Part shown: positions 1-5,804 of the stretch, in pieces
Layout of the letters: each line of letters opens with the position of its first letter
Position numbering within the stretch: position 1 is the first letter of the stretch
NCBI GenBank assembly: GCA_003161535.1
Contig: PMOM01000199.1
Span: 976-6,779 of the forward strand
Reading direction: 5' to 3'
Length of the DNA stretch: 5,804 nucleotides
Source of the DNA: Caulobacteraceae bacterium
GTDB taxonomy: Bacteria > Pseudomonadota > Alphaproteobacteria > Caulobacterales > Caulobacteraceae
The notes under the pieces: generated by a model
The model's database searches: none
Told to the model about the DNA's origin: nothing
Seen by the model: the letters and a program-made list of their open reading frames with translations, nothing else
Made by a program: the position numbers and the translations under genes

Positions 1-81
1 GCCAAGTCGGCCTGGGAGATCGGCTATCTGGGCGAGCGCTTTCCCAAGGTAGCCTTCGAGCGCACGCGCGAGCGCGGCTAG
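1..81 (+). CDS. C-terminal tail of an unidentified protein (5' end outside the window)
   Basis: Frame 1 is open from the first base to a TAG at 79-81 and encodes 26 residues beginning AKSAWEIGYLGERFPKVAFE and ending in a basic/acidic stretch (RTRERG). Base composition matches the genes that follow. The next gene starts only 4 nt after this stop on the same strand, so the two are probably in one operon. The visible piece is too short to identify a family and I do not recognise it. It is called coding because of the uninterrupted frame, the amphipathic helix-like composition and the tight junction with the next gene. Confidence 0.6.
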   Translation, partial: AKSAWEIGYLGERFPKVAFERTRERG

Positions 82-85
82 CCAA

Positions 86-1006
86 ATGGTCGGCAGGACA
101 CCGCACGAGGCCGTTTACGGATCGCCGCCCGCGGAGCTGACGGCGGCGGCGGCGGACGCGATTCAGCTTTCCCCGCTGATACCCGGCGCGATGGCGATCG
201 AGACCATGCCAAAGGCCTCGTTGGACCGAATTGTCATCGCCGCCCCGCCTGGAACTCTTGAGCGGCGCTTCGTCCTCGCTCACGTTTTGAGGGTCCTACG
301 CCCCGGCGGCCATCTCGTGGCCCTGGCGCCCAAGGTCAAGGGCGGCGCGCGCCTCGCCAAGGAACTTGAGGCGTTCGGCTGCACCGTCAATGAAACCGCG
401 CGGCGGCATCACCGCATCTGCGCCTGCCAAAGACCCACAACGCCGACAGGACTGGACGACGCCATCACGCAAGGAGGGCCGCGGATCGCGCCGCGTCTGG
501 GCCTGTGGTCGCAGCCGGGCGTATTCAGCTGGGATCGCCTCGATCCGGGCAGCGCGCTGTTGATTGAGACCGCGCCGGTCTTCTCTGGCCGAGGCGCCGA
601 CCTGGGCTGCGGCGTGGGCGTTCTGGGCGCGACGGTGCTCAAGAGTCCGGCCGTGAGCGAGCTTGCCATGATTGACATCGACCGCAGGGCGATCGCCGCT
701 TCCCGCGCCAACATCAGCGATCCTCGCGCCCGCTTTCTACATCATGACATCCGCGATGGGGCGCCCGATCTGGCCGAACTGGACTTCGTGATCACGAACC
801 CGCCGTTTCACCAAGGCGGTCGCGAGGACCGCGGGCTAGGCCATGCTTTCATCGCCGCGGCGTGGGCAATGCTGCGCAAGGGGGGCGTCTGCCGTCTGGT
901 GGCCAATGTCGCCCTGCCCTACGAGGCGCACCTGACCGCCCACTTCGCGAAGGTGGCCCGCCTGGCGCAGGGCGGTGGTTATCGGGTCTACGAGGCAATC
1001 AAGTGA
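86..1006 (+). CDS. rsmC: RsmC-type 16S rRNA (guanine-N2)-methyltransferase
   Basis: This 306-residue protein is a class I SAM-dependent methyltransferase of the RsmC/RlmG family. In E. coli, RsmC makes m2G1207 in 16S rRNA on the small subunit. The catalytic domain is C-terminal. It shows PGVFSWDRLDPGS at residues 144-156 (the family lead-in to the SAM fold), motif I DLGCGVGVL at 172-180, an acidic strand end MIDID at 195-199, and the N2-guanine methyltransferase signature NPPFH at 238-242. The C-terminal GGGYRVYEAIK resembles the RsmC ending. Residues 1-135 look like the degenerate, non-catalytic methyltransferase-like N-terminal domain of the family (LRVLRPGGHLVAL at 68-80). E. coli RsmC has 343 residues, so this one is somewhat short. 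The start is ATG 86, 4 nt after the previous stop. Its ribosome binding site is weak. The lead-in PGVFS fits RsmC better than the 23S enzyme RlmG, but target specificity is inferred. Confidence 0.88.
   Translation: MVGRTPHEAVYGSPPAELTAAAADAIQLSPLIPGAMAIETMPKASLDRIVIAAPPGTLERRFVLAHVLRVLRPGGHLVALAPKVKGGARLAKELEAFGCTVNETARRHHRICACQRPTTPTGLDDAITQGGPRIAPRLGLWSQPGVFSWDRLDPGSALLIETAPVFSGRGADLGCGVGVLGATVLKSPAVSELAMIDIDRRAIAASRANISDPRARFLHHDIRDGAPDLAELDFVITNPPFHQGGREDRGLGHAFIAAAWAMLRKGGVCRLVANVALPYEAHLTAHFAKVARLAQGGGYRVYEAIK
992..995 (+). promoter_or_regulatory. Ribosome binding site deciding the rsuA GTG start
   Basis: GAGG at 992-995 lies 7 nt before GTG 1003, inside the last codons of the methyltransferase gene. 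It supports initiation at 1003 rather than at the far upstream in-frame GTG at 862, which would add 47 residues of low-complexity Gly/Arg/Pro sequence that is a shadow of the rsmC frame. Confidence 0.6.
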
Positions 1007-1743
1007 GCTTGTACCCAAAGGTGCGTGTGGATCGGCTGCTGGCCAATCTTGGCTATGGTTCAAGGCGCGAGGCGCAGGACTTCATTGCGGCCGGCTGGGT
1101 GGTTCTGGATGGCGTGGCCCTGAGCGACGCCGGCCAGAGGTTGGCTATCACGCCCGATCTGACGACCCGCATGCGCGTGCAAGGCGCGCCACTCGATCCG
1201 CCGGCGCCCCTCACACTGATCCTGCACAAACCGGTGGGATTGGTCTGCTCGCACCGCGAGGCGGGGCGCAGCCTTTACGAGCTTCTTCCGTCACGCTGGC
1301 GGCGGCGGGTCCCGGCCCTCTCCAGCGTGGGTCGCCTGGACGTCGACACCTCGGGCCTGTTGCTTCTCACCGATGACGGCGGCCTGCTGCACAAGATCAT
1401 CTCGCCGCGCAATCACGTGGCCAAGCGTTATCTCGCGACCTTGCAACAGCCTCTGCGGGGCCATGAGGCGGCGGTGTTCGCCGGCGGAGCTCTCATCCTG
1501 GAGGGGGACACCTCGCCGCTGGCCCCGGCCACGCTTGAAACGCTGTCGTCGACGACCGCGCATCTGACCATCACCGAGGGCCGCTACCATCAGGTTCGCC
1601 GCATGTTCGTCGCTGTCGGCAACCTGGTCATCGCCCTGCACCGCGACCGCATCGGGGAGCTGGATCTGCCCGCGGATCTGGCCGCCGGAAGCTATCGCCG
1701 GCTGTCGCCGGCCGAGGAGTCGGCGGTGTTCGCCAACCGCTGA
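1003..1743 (+). CDS. rsuA: RsuA-type 16S rRNA pseudouridine synthase
   Basis: This 246-residue protein belongs to the RsuA/RluB/RluE/RluF family of S4-domain pseudouridine synthases, which isomerise a uridine in rRNA. E. coli RsuA (231 residues) makes pseudouridine 516 in 16S rRNA. An N-terminal S4 RNA-binding domain covers about residues 7-50 (VRVDRLLANLGYGSRREAQ). LILHKPVGL at 72-80 is the family's first core strand. The catalytic motif GRLDVDTSGLLLLT is at 110-123, with Asp113 as the expected nucleophile. EGRYHQVRRMF at 192-202 and LHRDRIG at 212-218 closely follow RsuA. GTG 1003 is chosen because of a GAGG 7 nt upstream and because the S4 domain begins just after it. The start overlaps the rsmC stop by 4 nt (GTGA), which suggests translational coupling. 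RsuA fits better than the 23S synthases, but the target site is inferred. Confidence 0.87.
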   Translation: MSLYPKVRVDRLLANLGYGSRREAQDFIAAGWVVLDGVALSDAGQRLAITPDLTTRMRVQGAPLDPPAPLTLILHKPVGLVCSHREAGRSLYELLPSRWRRRVPALSSVGRLDVDTSGLLLLTDDGGLLHKIISPRNHVAKRYLATLQQPLRGHEAAVFAGGALILEGDTSPLAPATLETLSSTTAHLTITEGRYHQVRRMFVAVGNLVIALHRDRIGELDLPADLAAGSYRRLSPAEESAVFANR

Positions 1744-1744
1744 C
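1719..1744. terminator. Terminator-like hairpin at the convergent gene junction
   Basis: The left arm GTCGGCGGT (1719-1727) pairs with the right arm ACCGCTGAC (1736-1744). This gives nine pairs including one G-T wobble, around an 8-nt loop. The arm spans the rsuA stop codon. It sits just before the 33-nt gap between the two convergent operons and could fold in transcripts of either strand. No T-run follows on either side, so a classical intrinsic terminator is not established. Confidence 0.3.
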
Positions 1745-1776
1745 ACCAGGACTGCTTACAACGAGATATGTCCGCC

Positions 1777-2541
1777 TTAGCGGCCGCGCCACCACGCCAG
1801 GGCCCGCCGCTCAAATGCCTGAAAGGCGAAGTGAAGGCTAGCGGCGATCAAGGCCAGGGTGATGATGGCGGCGAACATCTTGGCGGTTTGCAGGCGGTTG
1901 CCCGCCTCGAGGATGCGCCAGGCGAGACCCTGAGCGCCGCCCGAGCCGGCCACGAACTCCGCCACGACCGCGCCAATGATGGCCAGGCCCGCGGCGACCT
2001 TGTGGCCCTCCAGCAGGAACGGCACGGCCGTGGGCAGTCGCAGGCGCAGGAGCTTCTGGCCGCGGGAAGCGCCATAGAGATCGAACAGGCGTTCCAGGTC
2101 TGGATCGGCCGAGGCCAGGCCGCTGACCGCGCCGGAAAAGATCGGGAAGAAGGCGACGATGGCGGCCAGGGCGACGATGGCGCGCCCTGGATGGTCAACC
2201 CCCGCCCAGATCACGAATAGCGGCGCGATGGCCACCACCGGGGTGACCTGCAGGCCAACGGCGAGGGGTCGGACGGCCTGCTCGAGCACACGGCTGAGGC
2301 TCACCGCCAGGGCCAGGGCGCAGGCAAGGACGCTGGCCAGCAACAGGGCTTCCAGGGCCATGGCCAAGGTGCGCATCGCCGCCGTGGCCAGGCTGGGGGC
2401 GGTCTGGATCAGGGCCGCGGCCACCGAAGAGGGGGCGGGCAAGAGGTACGGCGGAACGTGCAAGGCGCGGCAGGCGAGCTCCCAAAGGGCCAGAATCACG
2501 GCGATCAAAGCCCAGGGGGCCAAGCGGGAGAGTCCTCTCAT
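1777..2541 (-). CDS. ABC importer permease, NitT/TauT (SsuC/TauC-like) family
   Basis: This 254-residue integral membrane protein is the inner-membrane channel subunit of the importer encoded by this operon. About six hydrophobic segments are visible, near residues 8-27, 59-82, 93-114, 120-142, 181-199 and 218-240. The cytoplasmic EAA-type loop that docks on the ATPase is at 154-174 (YGASRGQKLLRLRLPTAVP at 156-174) and is followed by the typical GLAIIGAVVAEF. The N-terminal LPAPSSVAAAL at 34-44 is characteristic of the SsuC/TauC/ThiX group. Length is usual for the family. The ATG at 2541 overlaps the TGA of the ATPase gene as ATGA (2538-2541), and GAGAGG about 10 nt upstream may serve as ribosome binding site. 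It is the last gene of the operon. The family transports sulfonates, nitrate, thiamine precursors, flavins and others, so the sequence alone does not give the substrate. Confidence 0.9.
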   Translation of the reverse strand: MRGLSRLAPWALIAVILALWELACRALHVPPYLLPAPSSVAAALIQTAPSLATAAMRTLAMALEALLLASVLACALALAVSLSRVLEQAVRPLAVGLQVTPVVAIAPLFVIWAGVDHPGRAIVALAAIVAFFPIFSGAVSGLASADPDLERLFDLYGASRGQKLLRLRLPTAVPFLLEGHKVAAGLAIIGAVVAEFVAGSGGAQGLAWRILEAGNRLQTAKMFAAIITLALIAASLHFAFQAFERRALAWWRGR

Positions 2542-3317
2542 GGCGGGGCCGCCTCTCGCGCCATGGCGTCGGCAAGTTGAAGAGACACGGTCTCGGCGGC
2601 GGCGCGGAATGTCCTGGAGGCGCGGAAGCCCGGCGCGCGCGGCGCCGGCGCCGCCACGGTCGTCTCTCCCGCCCGCCGGCCGGGCCCAGGAGTCATGACA
2701 ATGACGCGGCTGGCCATGTACACCGCTTCTTCGACATTGTGGGTCACAAAGACGATGGCCGGACGCTCGTCGGCCCAGATGCTAAGCACATCGTCGGCCA
2801 GGGCGCGGCGGGTGATCTCGTCAAGCGCGGCGAAGGGCTCGTCGAGCAGCAGAACCTTTGGATGGGTGACCAGGGCCCGGGCCAGGGAAACGCGCATGGC
2901 CATGCCGCCCGAAAGCTGGGCGGGCCGGGCGGCCGCTGAACCGGCGAGGCCCACCCGTTGAAGCGCTTGACCCGCCAGGGCCATGGCCTCCCGGGCGGGC
3001 ATGCCGGCCAGCTCTAGGGGCAGGGCCACATTAGCCGCGGCGCCCAGCCAGGGCGCCAGGGTCGGCGACTGGAACACCACCGAGGTCTCGCCCCGCGCGG
3101 CGGCGCGCCGCACACGCCCGCGGCTGGGCGTCTCAAGACCGGCGAGCAGGCGAAGGGCGGTGGACTTGCCGCATCCCGACGGTCCGACCAGGGCGACGAT
3201 CTCGCCGCCGGCAAGGTCCAAAGTGAAGGGGCCCAGCGCCAACCCCCTCTTGGGATAGGCGATTTCCACGGCCTCCAGGGCGGCGACCGGCGGCGCGGCG
3301 GGCAAATTCGCCGGCAA
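2538..3317 (-). CDS. ABC importer ATPase, NitT/TauT (SsuB/TauB-like) family
   Basis: This is the nucleotide-binding subunit that powers the importer, 259 residues if started at TTG 3317. In that numbering Walker A GPSGCGKST is at 45-53, the Q-loop VVFQSP at 80-85 (Gln83), the signature LSGGMAMRVSLARAL at 135-149, Walker B VLLLDEP at 155-161 (Glu160 catalytic), the D-loop AALD just after, and the H-loop FVTHN around His193. All catalytic residues are present. The signature has Met where many ABC proteins have Gln, which I regard as normal variation in this family. The start is uncertain. The frame stays open upstream to GTG 3392 and GTG 3362, both inside the binding-protein gene, and TTG 3305 is also possible. 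None has a convincing ribosome binding site. TTG 3317 is preferred because it falls 4 nt after the upstream stop and just before the ABC fold. Its stop overlaps the permease start. Confidence 0.9.
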   Translation of the reverse strand: MPANLPAAPPVAALEAVEIAYPKRGLALGPFTLDLAGGEIVALVGPSGCGKSTALRLLAGLETPSRGRVRRAAARGETSVVFQSPTLAPWLGAAANVALPLELAGMPAREAMALAGQALQRVGLAGSAAARPAQLSGGMAMRVSLARALVTHPKVLLLDEPFAALDEITRRALADDVLSIWADERPAIVFVTHNVEEAVYMASRVIVMTPGPGRRAGETTVAAPAPRAPGFRASRTFRAAAETVSLQLADAMAREAAPP

Positions 3318-3321
3318 GGCG

Positions 3322-4326
3322 CTAGCGGGACGCCGGCGGGAGGAACCGCAGAGTGTAGGCACGCCGATAATCGAGGCTTTTTGGGTAGACACCCTGGTCC
3401 GACGCCACCTTGAAAAAGGTCGCCCAGCGCGCGTCGGTCATGGCGCCGACATCGCCGCCCGCCGCGTCGCCCGAATCGACGATGCCGAAACGCCGCATCT
3501 TGTTGCGCGCCTGGGCCAGAACATCGGGCGTCATCTCCGGATTGTCCTTTAGGATCAAGGCGTCGCCGGGTCCCGGATCGCCGTGGAGATAGGCCTTCCA
3601 GCCGGCCGCCGAGGCCTCGACAAAGGCGCGCACGGTCGCCGGTTTCGCCGTGATGAGATTATCCCCGGCCAAGACCATTGCGGCGTAGCCAGGATAGCCC
3701 TCATCGGCCAGCAGGAACACCGCCGGCTTCACGTGCGCCTCCTTCTCCAAGGTGTAGGGCTCGGAGGTGAGGTATCCCTGCTGCACCACGCGCTTGTCGG
3801 CCAGGAACGGAGCACTGTTGAAGTTGTATTTGCGCACCTGACTGTCGCTCAGGCCATATTTGGCCTTGAGCCAGACCCAGAAGGCGGTGATCGAGGCGTC
3901 CGACAGCAGGATTGGATGGCCCCTCAGATCCGCCAGCGAACGGATGCCGGCGTCGGGATGGGCGATCAACACCTGGGGGTCTTTCTGCATGAAGGCCGCC
4001 ACTGCCCGCACCGGGACCTTTTCGGCGGCCAGATTCATGACGATGAAGCTGTTGGAGCCGATTCCCAACTCGACCGCGCCGGAGGCGACCAGCTGTGGCA
4101 CGTTGACCCCTGGACCGCCTGGAACGATGGTAACGGCCAAGCCCCGCCTGGCATATTCCCCGGTGGCCAGGGCTTCATAGAAGCCGCCCTGCTCCGCCTC
4201 CGCCCGCCAGTCGGTCGCCAGGCGTATGGACGTGGTCCCGACCGGTGATTTTGCTCGATCCGCGGACCGCACGCAGGCGGTTGAGCAGAGGACCGCAGCC
4301 ACGGCGGCAAGCACGGAAACTCTCAC
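3322..4326 (-). CDS. ABC importer substrate-binding protein, NMT1/THI5-like
   Basis: This 334-residue exported protein should capture the ligand in the periplasm and deliver it to the permease. Residues 1 to about 18 form a short signal peptide (MRVSVLAAVAAVLCSTAC). The mature part starts with IRLATDW (34-40), then GGFYEALATGEYARRGLAV at 47-65 and the GGPGVNVPQLVASGAVELGI stretch at 70-89, the usual NMT1/THI5 first lobe. SLADLRGHPILLS (130-142), YLTSEPYTLEKE (185-196) and LITAKPATVRAFVEAS (224-239) are further family landmarks. The start is taken as GTG 4326, with TTG 4329 nearly as likely, because both follow a strong AAGGGGGA and immediately precede the signal peptide. The longer frame to 4443 would overlap the upstream gene and bury the signal. 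Cys18 has a poor lipobox (S-T-A-C), so lipoprotein versus cleaved soluble protein is open. The ligand is unknown. Confidence 0.88.
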   Translation of the reverse strand: MRVSVLAAVAAVLCSTACVRSADRAKSPVGTTSIRLATDWRAEAEQGGFYEALATGEYARRGLAVTIVPGGPGVNVPQLVASGAVELGIGSNSFIVMNLAAEKVPVRAVAAFMQKDPQVLIAHPDAGIRSLADLRGHPILLSDASITAFWVWLKAKYGLSDSQVRKYNFNSAPFLADKRVVQQGYLTSEPYTLEKEAHVKPAVFLLADEGYPGYAAMVLAGDNLITAKPATVRAFVEASAAGWKAYLHGDPGPGDALILKDNPEMTPDVLAQARNKMRRFGIVDSGDAAGGDVGAMTDARWATFFKVASDQGVYPKSLDYRRAYTLRFLPPASR

Positions 4327-4334
4327 CAAGGCCG

Positions 4335-4342
4335 TCCCCCTT
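4335..4342 (-). promoter_or_regulatory. Ribosome binding site of the substrate-binding protein gene
   Basis: On the minus strand AAGGGGGA reads from 4342 to 4335, 5 nt before TTG 4329 and 8 nt before GTG 4326. It is the purine-rich site that fixes the start of the binding-protein gene at one of these adjacent non-ATG codons. Confidence 0.55.
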
Positions 4343-4355
4343 TGCGAAGCGTCGA

Positions 4356-4383
4356 GGTTAAGCCGCCCGCGCGACCTCGCCAA
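4356..4383 (-). promoter_or_regulatory. Candidate housekeeping promoter of the importer operon
   Basis: On the minus strand TTGGCG (4383-4378) is followed, after one base and 13 more, by GCTTAACC (4363-4356). This resembles the Caulobacter housekeeping-sigma pattern TTGACG(S)-N10-14-GCTANAWC, with one mismatch in the -35 hexamer and about two in the -10 element. It lies in the only gene-free stretch upstream of the importer. It would place the transcript start near 4349, about 20 nt before the start codon. The match is by eye in GC-rich DNA and the organism is inferred. Confidence 0.35.
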
Positions 4384-4394
4384 GAGCCGGCGCG

Positions 4395-5804
4395 TCACCG
4401 GCCCTGGATCAAGGACTCCCGCCGGGCCTCCAGAGCGAGCCAAGCCTCCTCGGCGCTTGATAGTTCCGCCTGCGCTCGCGCCAGGGAGCGTGAAGCCTCG
4501 GCGAATGCAGCGGCGTCGCGGCTGTAGAAGCTAGCGTCGGCGAGCGTCTCCTCCAGTTTGGCGATCTCTCCACCAAGCTCGGGCATGCGTACTTCCAGTT
4601 CGGCAAGTCTTCGCTGGTCCTTGAACGACAGCTTGGCGACGCGGGCGGCGGCGCGCGTTGGAGGCGGGGTGGCGCGTTTGGCGGGAAGATCGCTTTCGAT
4701 TTGCGCCAGAAAGTCTGGATTCTGGCTGTGGAAATCCGACCATCCGCCCGGCGTTTCGATGGCCCGCCCCCGGCCGTCGAGGGCGATCGTCGATGTCGCC
4801 AGTCGGTCAATGAAGTCGCGGTCGTGGCTGACCAGGATCAACACTCCCGAATAGTCCGCCAGCAGGTCCTCCAGCAGGTCGAGGGTTTCAATGTCCAGAT
4901 CATTGGTCGGCTCATCGAGAACCAGGACGTTGGAAGGCTTGGCCAGGGCCCGGGCCTGCAGCAGGCGATTGCGCTCGCCCCCCGACAGGCTGGCCACCGG
5001 CTGACGCAGCTGGTCCTCGCGAAACAGGAAGTCGCGGGCGTAGGCGGCCACGTGGCGCGGCTGACCCTGCACCATCACCTGGTCGCCGCCCTGGGGAACA
5101 AGAGCCTCAGTCAAAGACATCTGCGCGGCGAGATCGGCGCGGGCCTGATCGACGTAGGCGATGGCGAGATTGGGACCCAGGCGCACCGAACCGGTGTCCG
5201 GCGCGATTTCGCCCAGCAAGATCTTGACCAGGGTCGTCTTGCCGGCGCCGTTACGGCCGATCACCGCGACGCGGTCACCTCTTTGGATGAGGGTCGAGAA
5301 TCCGGCCAGAATGCTGCGTCCGCCGTAGGACTTGGAAATGTTCTTGACCTCGATGACCCGTTTCGCCGAACGATGAACCACGGGGGCGGCCAGGCTGAAC
5401 TCACCGCGCGCCAGTCGCAGACGTTCAGCCTTTTCGGCGCGCAGGGCGACCAAACGCCGGCGGCGTCCTTCGTTGCGAGCCCGCCGGGCGGTGACGCCAA
5501 AGGCCATCCAATCCTGCTCCCGATCGATGGTCTTTTGCAGGCGACGATCGGCCCGGGCCTCGACGGCGGCGATCTTTTCGCTCCACGCCTCGAAAGAGGC
5601 GAAGCCGGCGTCCAGCCGGCGCACCCGGCGGTCCTCCAACCAGTAACAGCGCCGGGTGATGCGTTGCAGGAACGCCCGGTCATGGCTGACAACGAGCATG
5701 GCGGCGCGGCTGCGCGCCAGCCGCGTCTCAAGCAGTCCGATGGCGACGATGTCCAAATGGTTGGTGGGTTCATCGAGCAGCAGCACGTCGGGGACTTCGG
5801 CAAA
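4395..5804 (-). CDS. uup: ABC-F family ATPase Uup (5' end outside the window)
   Basis: The frame is open from the window edge to TGA at 4395-4397, giving 469 C-terminal residues. ABC-F proteins are soluble twin-ATPase proteins that act on ribosomes. E. coli Uup (635 residues) is linked to ribosome function and assembly and to precise transposon excision. Counting from the first visible residue: Walker B of domain 1 with DEPTNHLD at 11-18, its H-loop SHD at 40-42, then the inter-domain linker with TARRARNEGRRRR around 105-117, a Uup-like feature. Domain 2 has Walker A GRNGAGKTT at 183-191, signature LSGGE at 273-277, Walker B VLVLDEP at 293-299 continuing as TNDLD, and SHD at 326-328. Residues about 392-469 (LSFKDQRRLAELE onwards) form the charged C-terminal coiled-coil domain typical of Uup, which binds DNA. 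The missing part holds Walker A and the signature of domain 1. The importer genes follow 68 nt downstream on the same strand. Confidence 0.88.
   Translation of the reverse strand, partial: FAEVPDVLLLDEPTNHLDIVAIGLLETRLARSRAAMLVVSHDRAFLQRITRRCYWLEDRRVRRLDAGFASFEAWSEKIAAVEARADRRLQKTIDREQDWMAFGVTARRARNEGRRRRLVALRAEKAERLRLARGEFSLAAPVVHRSAKRVIEVKNISKSYGGRSILAGFSTLIQRGDRVAVIGRNGAGKTTLVKILLGEIAPDTGSVRLGPNLAIAYVDQARADLAAQMSLTEALVPQGGDQVMVQGQPRHVAAYARDFLFREDQLRQPVASLSGGERNRLLQARALAKPSNVLVLDEPTNDLDIETLDLLEDLLADYSGVLILVSHDRDFIDRLATSTIALDGRGRAIETPGGWSDFHSQNPDFLAQIESDLPAKRATPPPTRAAARVAKLSFKDQRRLAELEVRMPELGGEIAKLEETLADASFYSRDAAAFAEASRSLARAQAELSSAEEAWLALEARRESLIQGR

Noticed and set aside
862..1002. A 47-residue N-terminal extension of the pseudouridine synthase from GTG 862.
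   Set aside because: The extension is a shadow of rsmC with no S4-like sequence, while GTG 1003 has a GAGG 7 nt upstream and directly precedes the S4 domain.
1768..2220. A 150-codon plus-strand frame starting in the convergent gap, opposite the permease.
   Set aside because: The product is a Gly/Gln/Asp/Arg-rich low-complexity shadow of the permease codons, with no ribosome binding site and no family resemblance.
2630..2660. A GGCGCCGGCGCC-like palindromic run considered as a regulatory or repeat element.
   Set aside because: It lies inside the ATPase coding region and encodes an Ala/Pro-rich stretch, so codon bias explains it.
2159..2698. A 179-codon plus-strand frame opposite the permease and the end of the ATPase gene.
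   Set aside because: It crosses two convincing antisense genes and yields an Arg/Ala-rich sequence typical of an out-of-frame GC-rich translation.
3583..4248. A 221-codon open frame on the plus strand opposite the binding-protein gene.
   Set aside because: It is antisense to a well-supported gene, its product has no recognisable motif, and long antisense frames are expected opposite GC-rich genes.
4327..4443. A longer start for the binding protein, giving 39 extra residues.
   Set aside because: It would overlap the uup coding end and place a charged segment before an evident signal peptide, whereas a strong ribosome binding site sits right at 4335-4342.

Overview
The window is intact, GC-rich (about two thirds G+C by eye), densely packed bacterial DNA with strong G/C preference at third codon positions. 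Protein style, non-ATG starts and a candidate promoter resembling the Caulobacter housekeeping consensus suggest an alphaproteobacterium, perhaps of the Caulobacter/Phenylobacterium group. That placement is an inference. No mobile element, CRISPR array, tRNA or rRNA gene is visible.

Left part (1-1743, + strand): the last 26 codons of an unrecognised gene are followed after 4 bases by an RsmC-type 16S rRNA guanine-N2 methyltransferase. Its stop codon overlaps the GTG start of an RsuA-type 16S rRNA pseudouridine synthase. The two enzymes form a compact, probably translationally coupled small-subunit rRNA modification unit.

Middle part (1777-4326, - strand): a complete NitT/TauT-type ABC importer, transcribed leftwards in the order substrate-binding protein (NMT1/THI5-like), ATPase, permease. 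Spacing is very tight (about 4 nt between the first two, a 4-nt ATGA overlap between the last two). The operon converges on the rRNA-modification unit across a 33-nt gap, where a hairpin overlaps the rsuA stop codon. The substrate cannot be read from the sequence. The 68-nt leader is too short for a TPP or FMN riboswitch, so there is no regulatory clue pointing to thiamine or riboflavin.

Right part (4395-5804, - strand): the C-terminal three quarters or so of an ABC-F ATPase of the Uup type. It lies upstream of the importer on the same strand and runs off the window edge.

I found no convincing undescribed system here. The most open biological question is the ligand of the importer. The other observations concern start codons, coupling and small regulatory sites.
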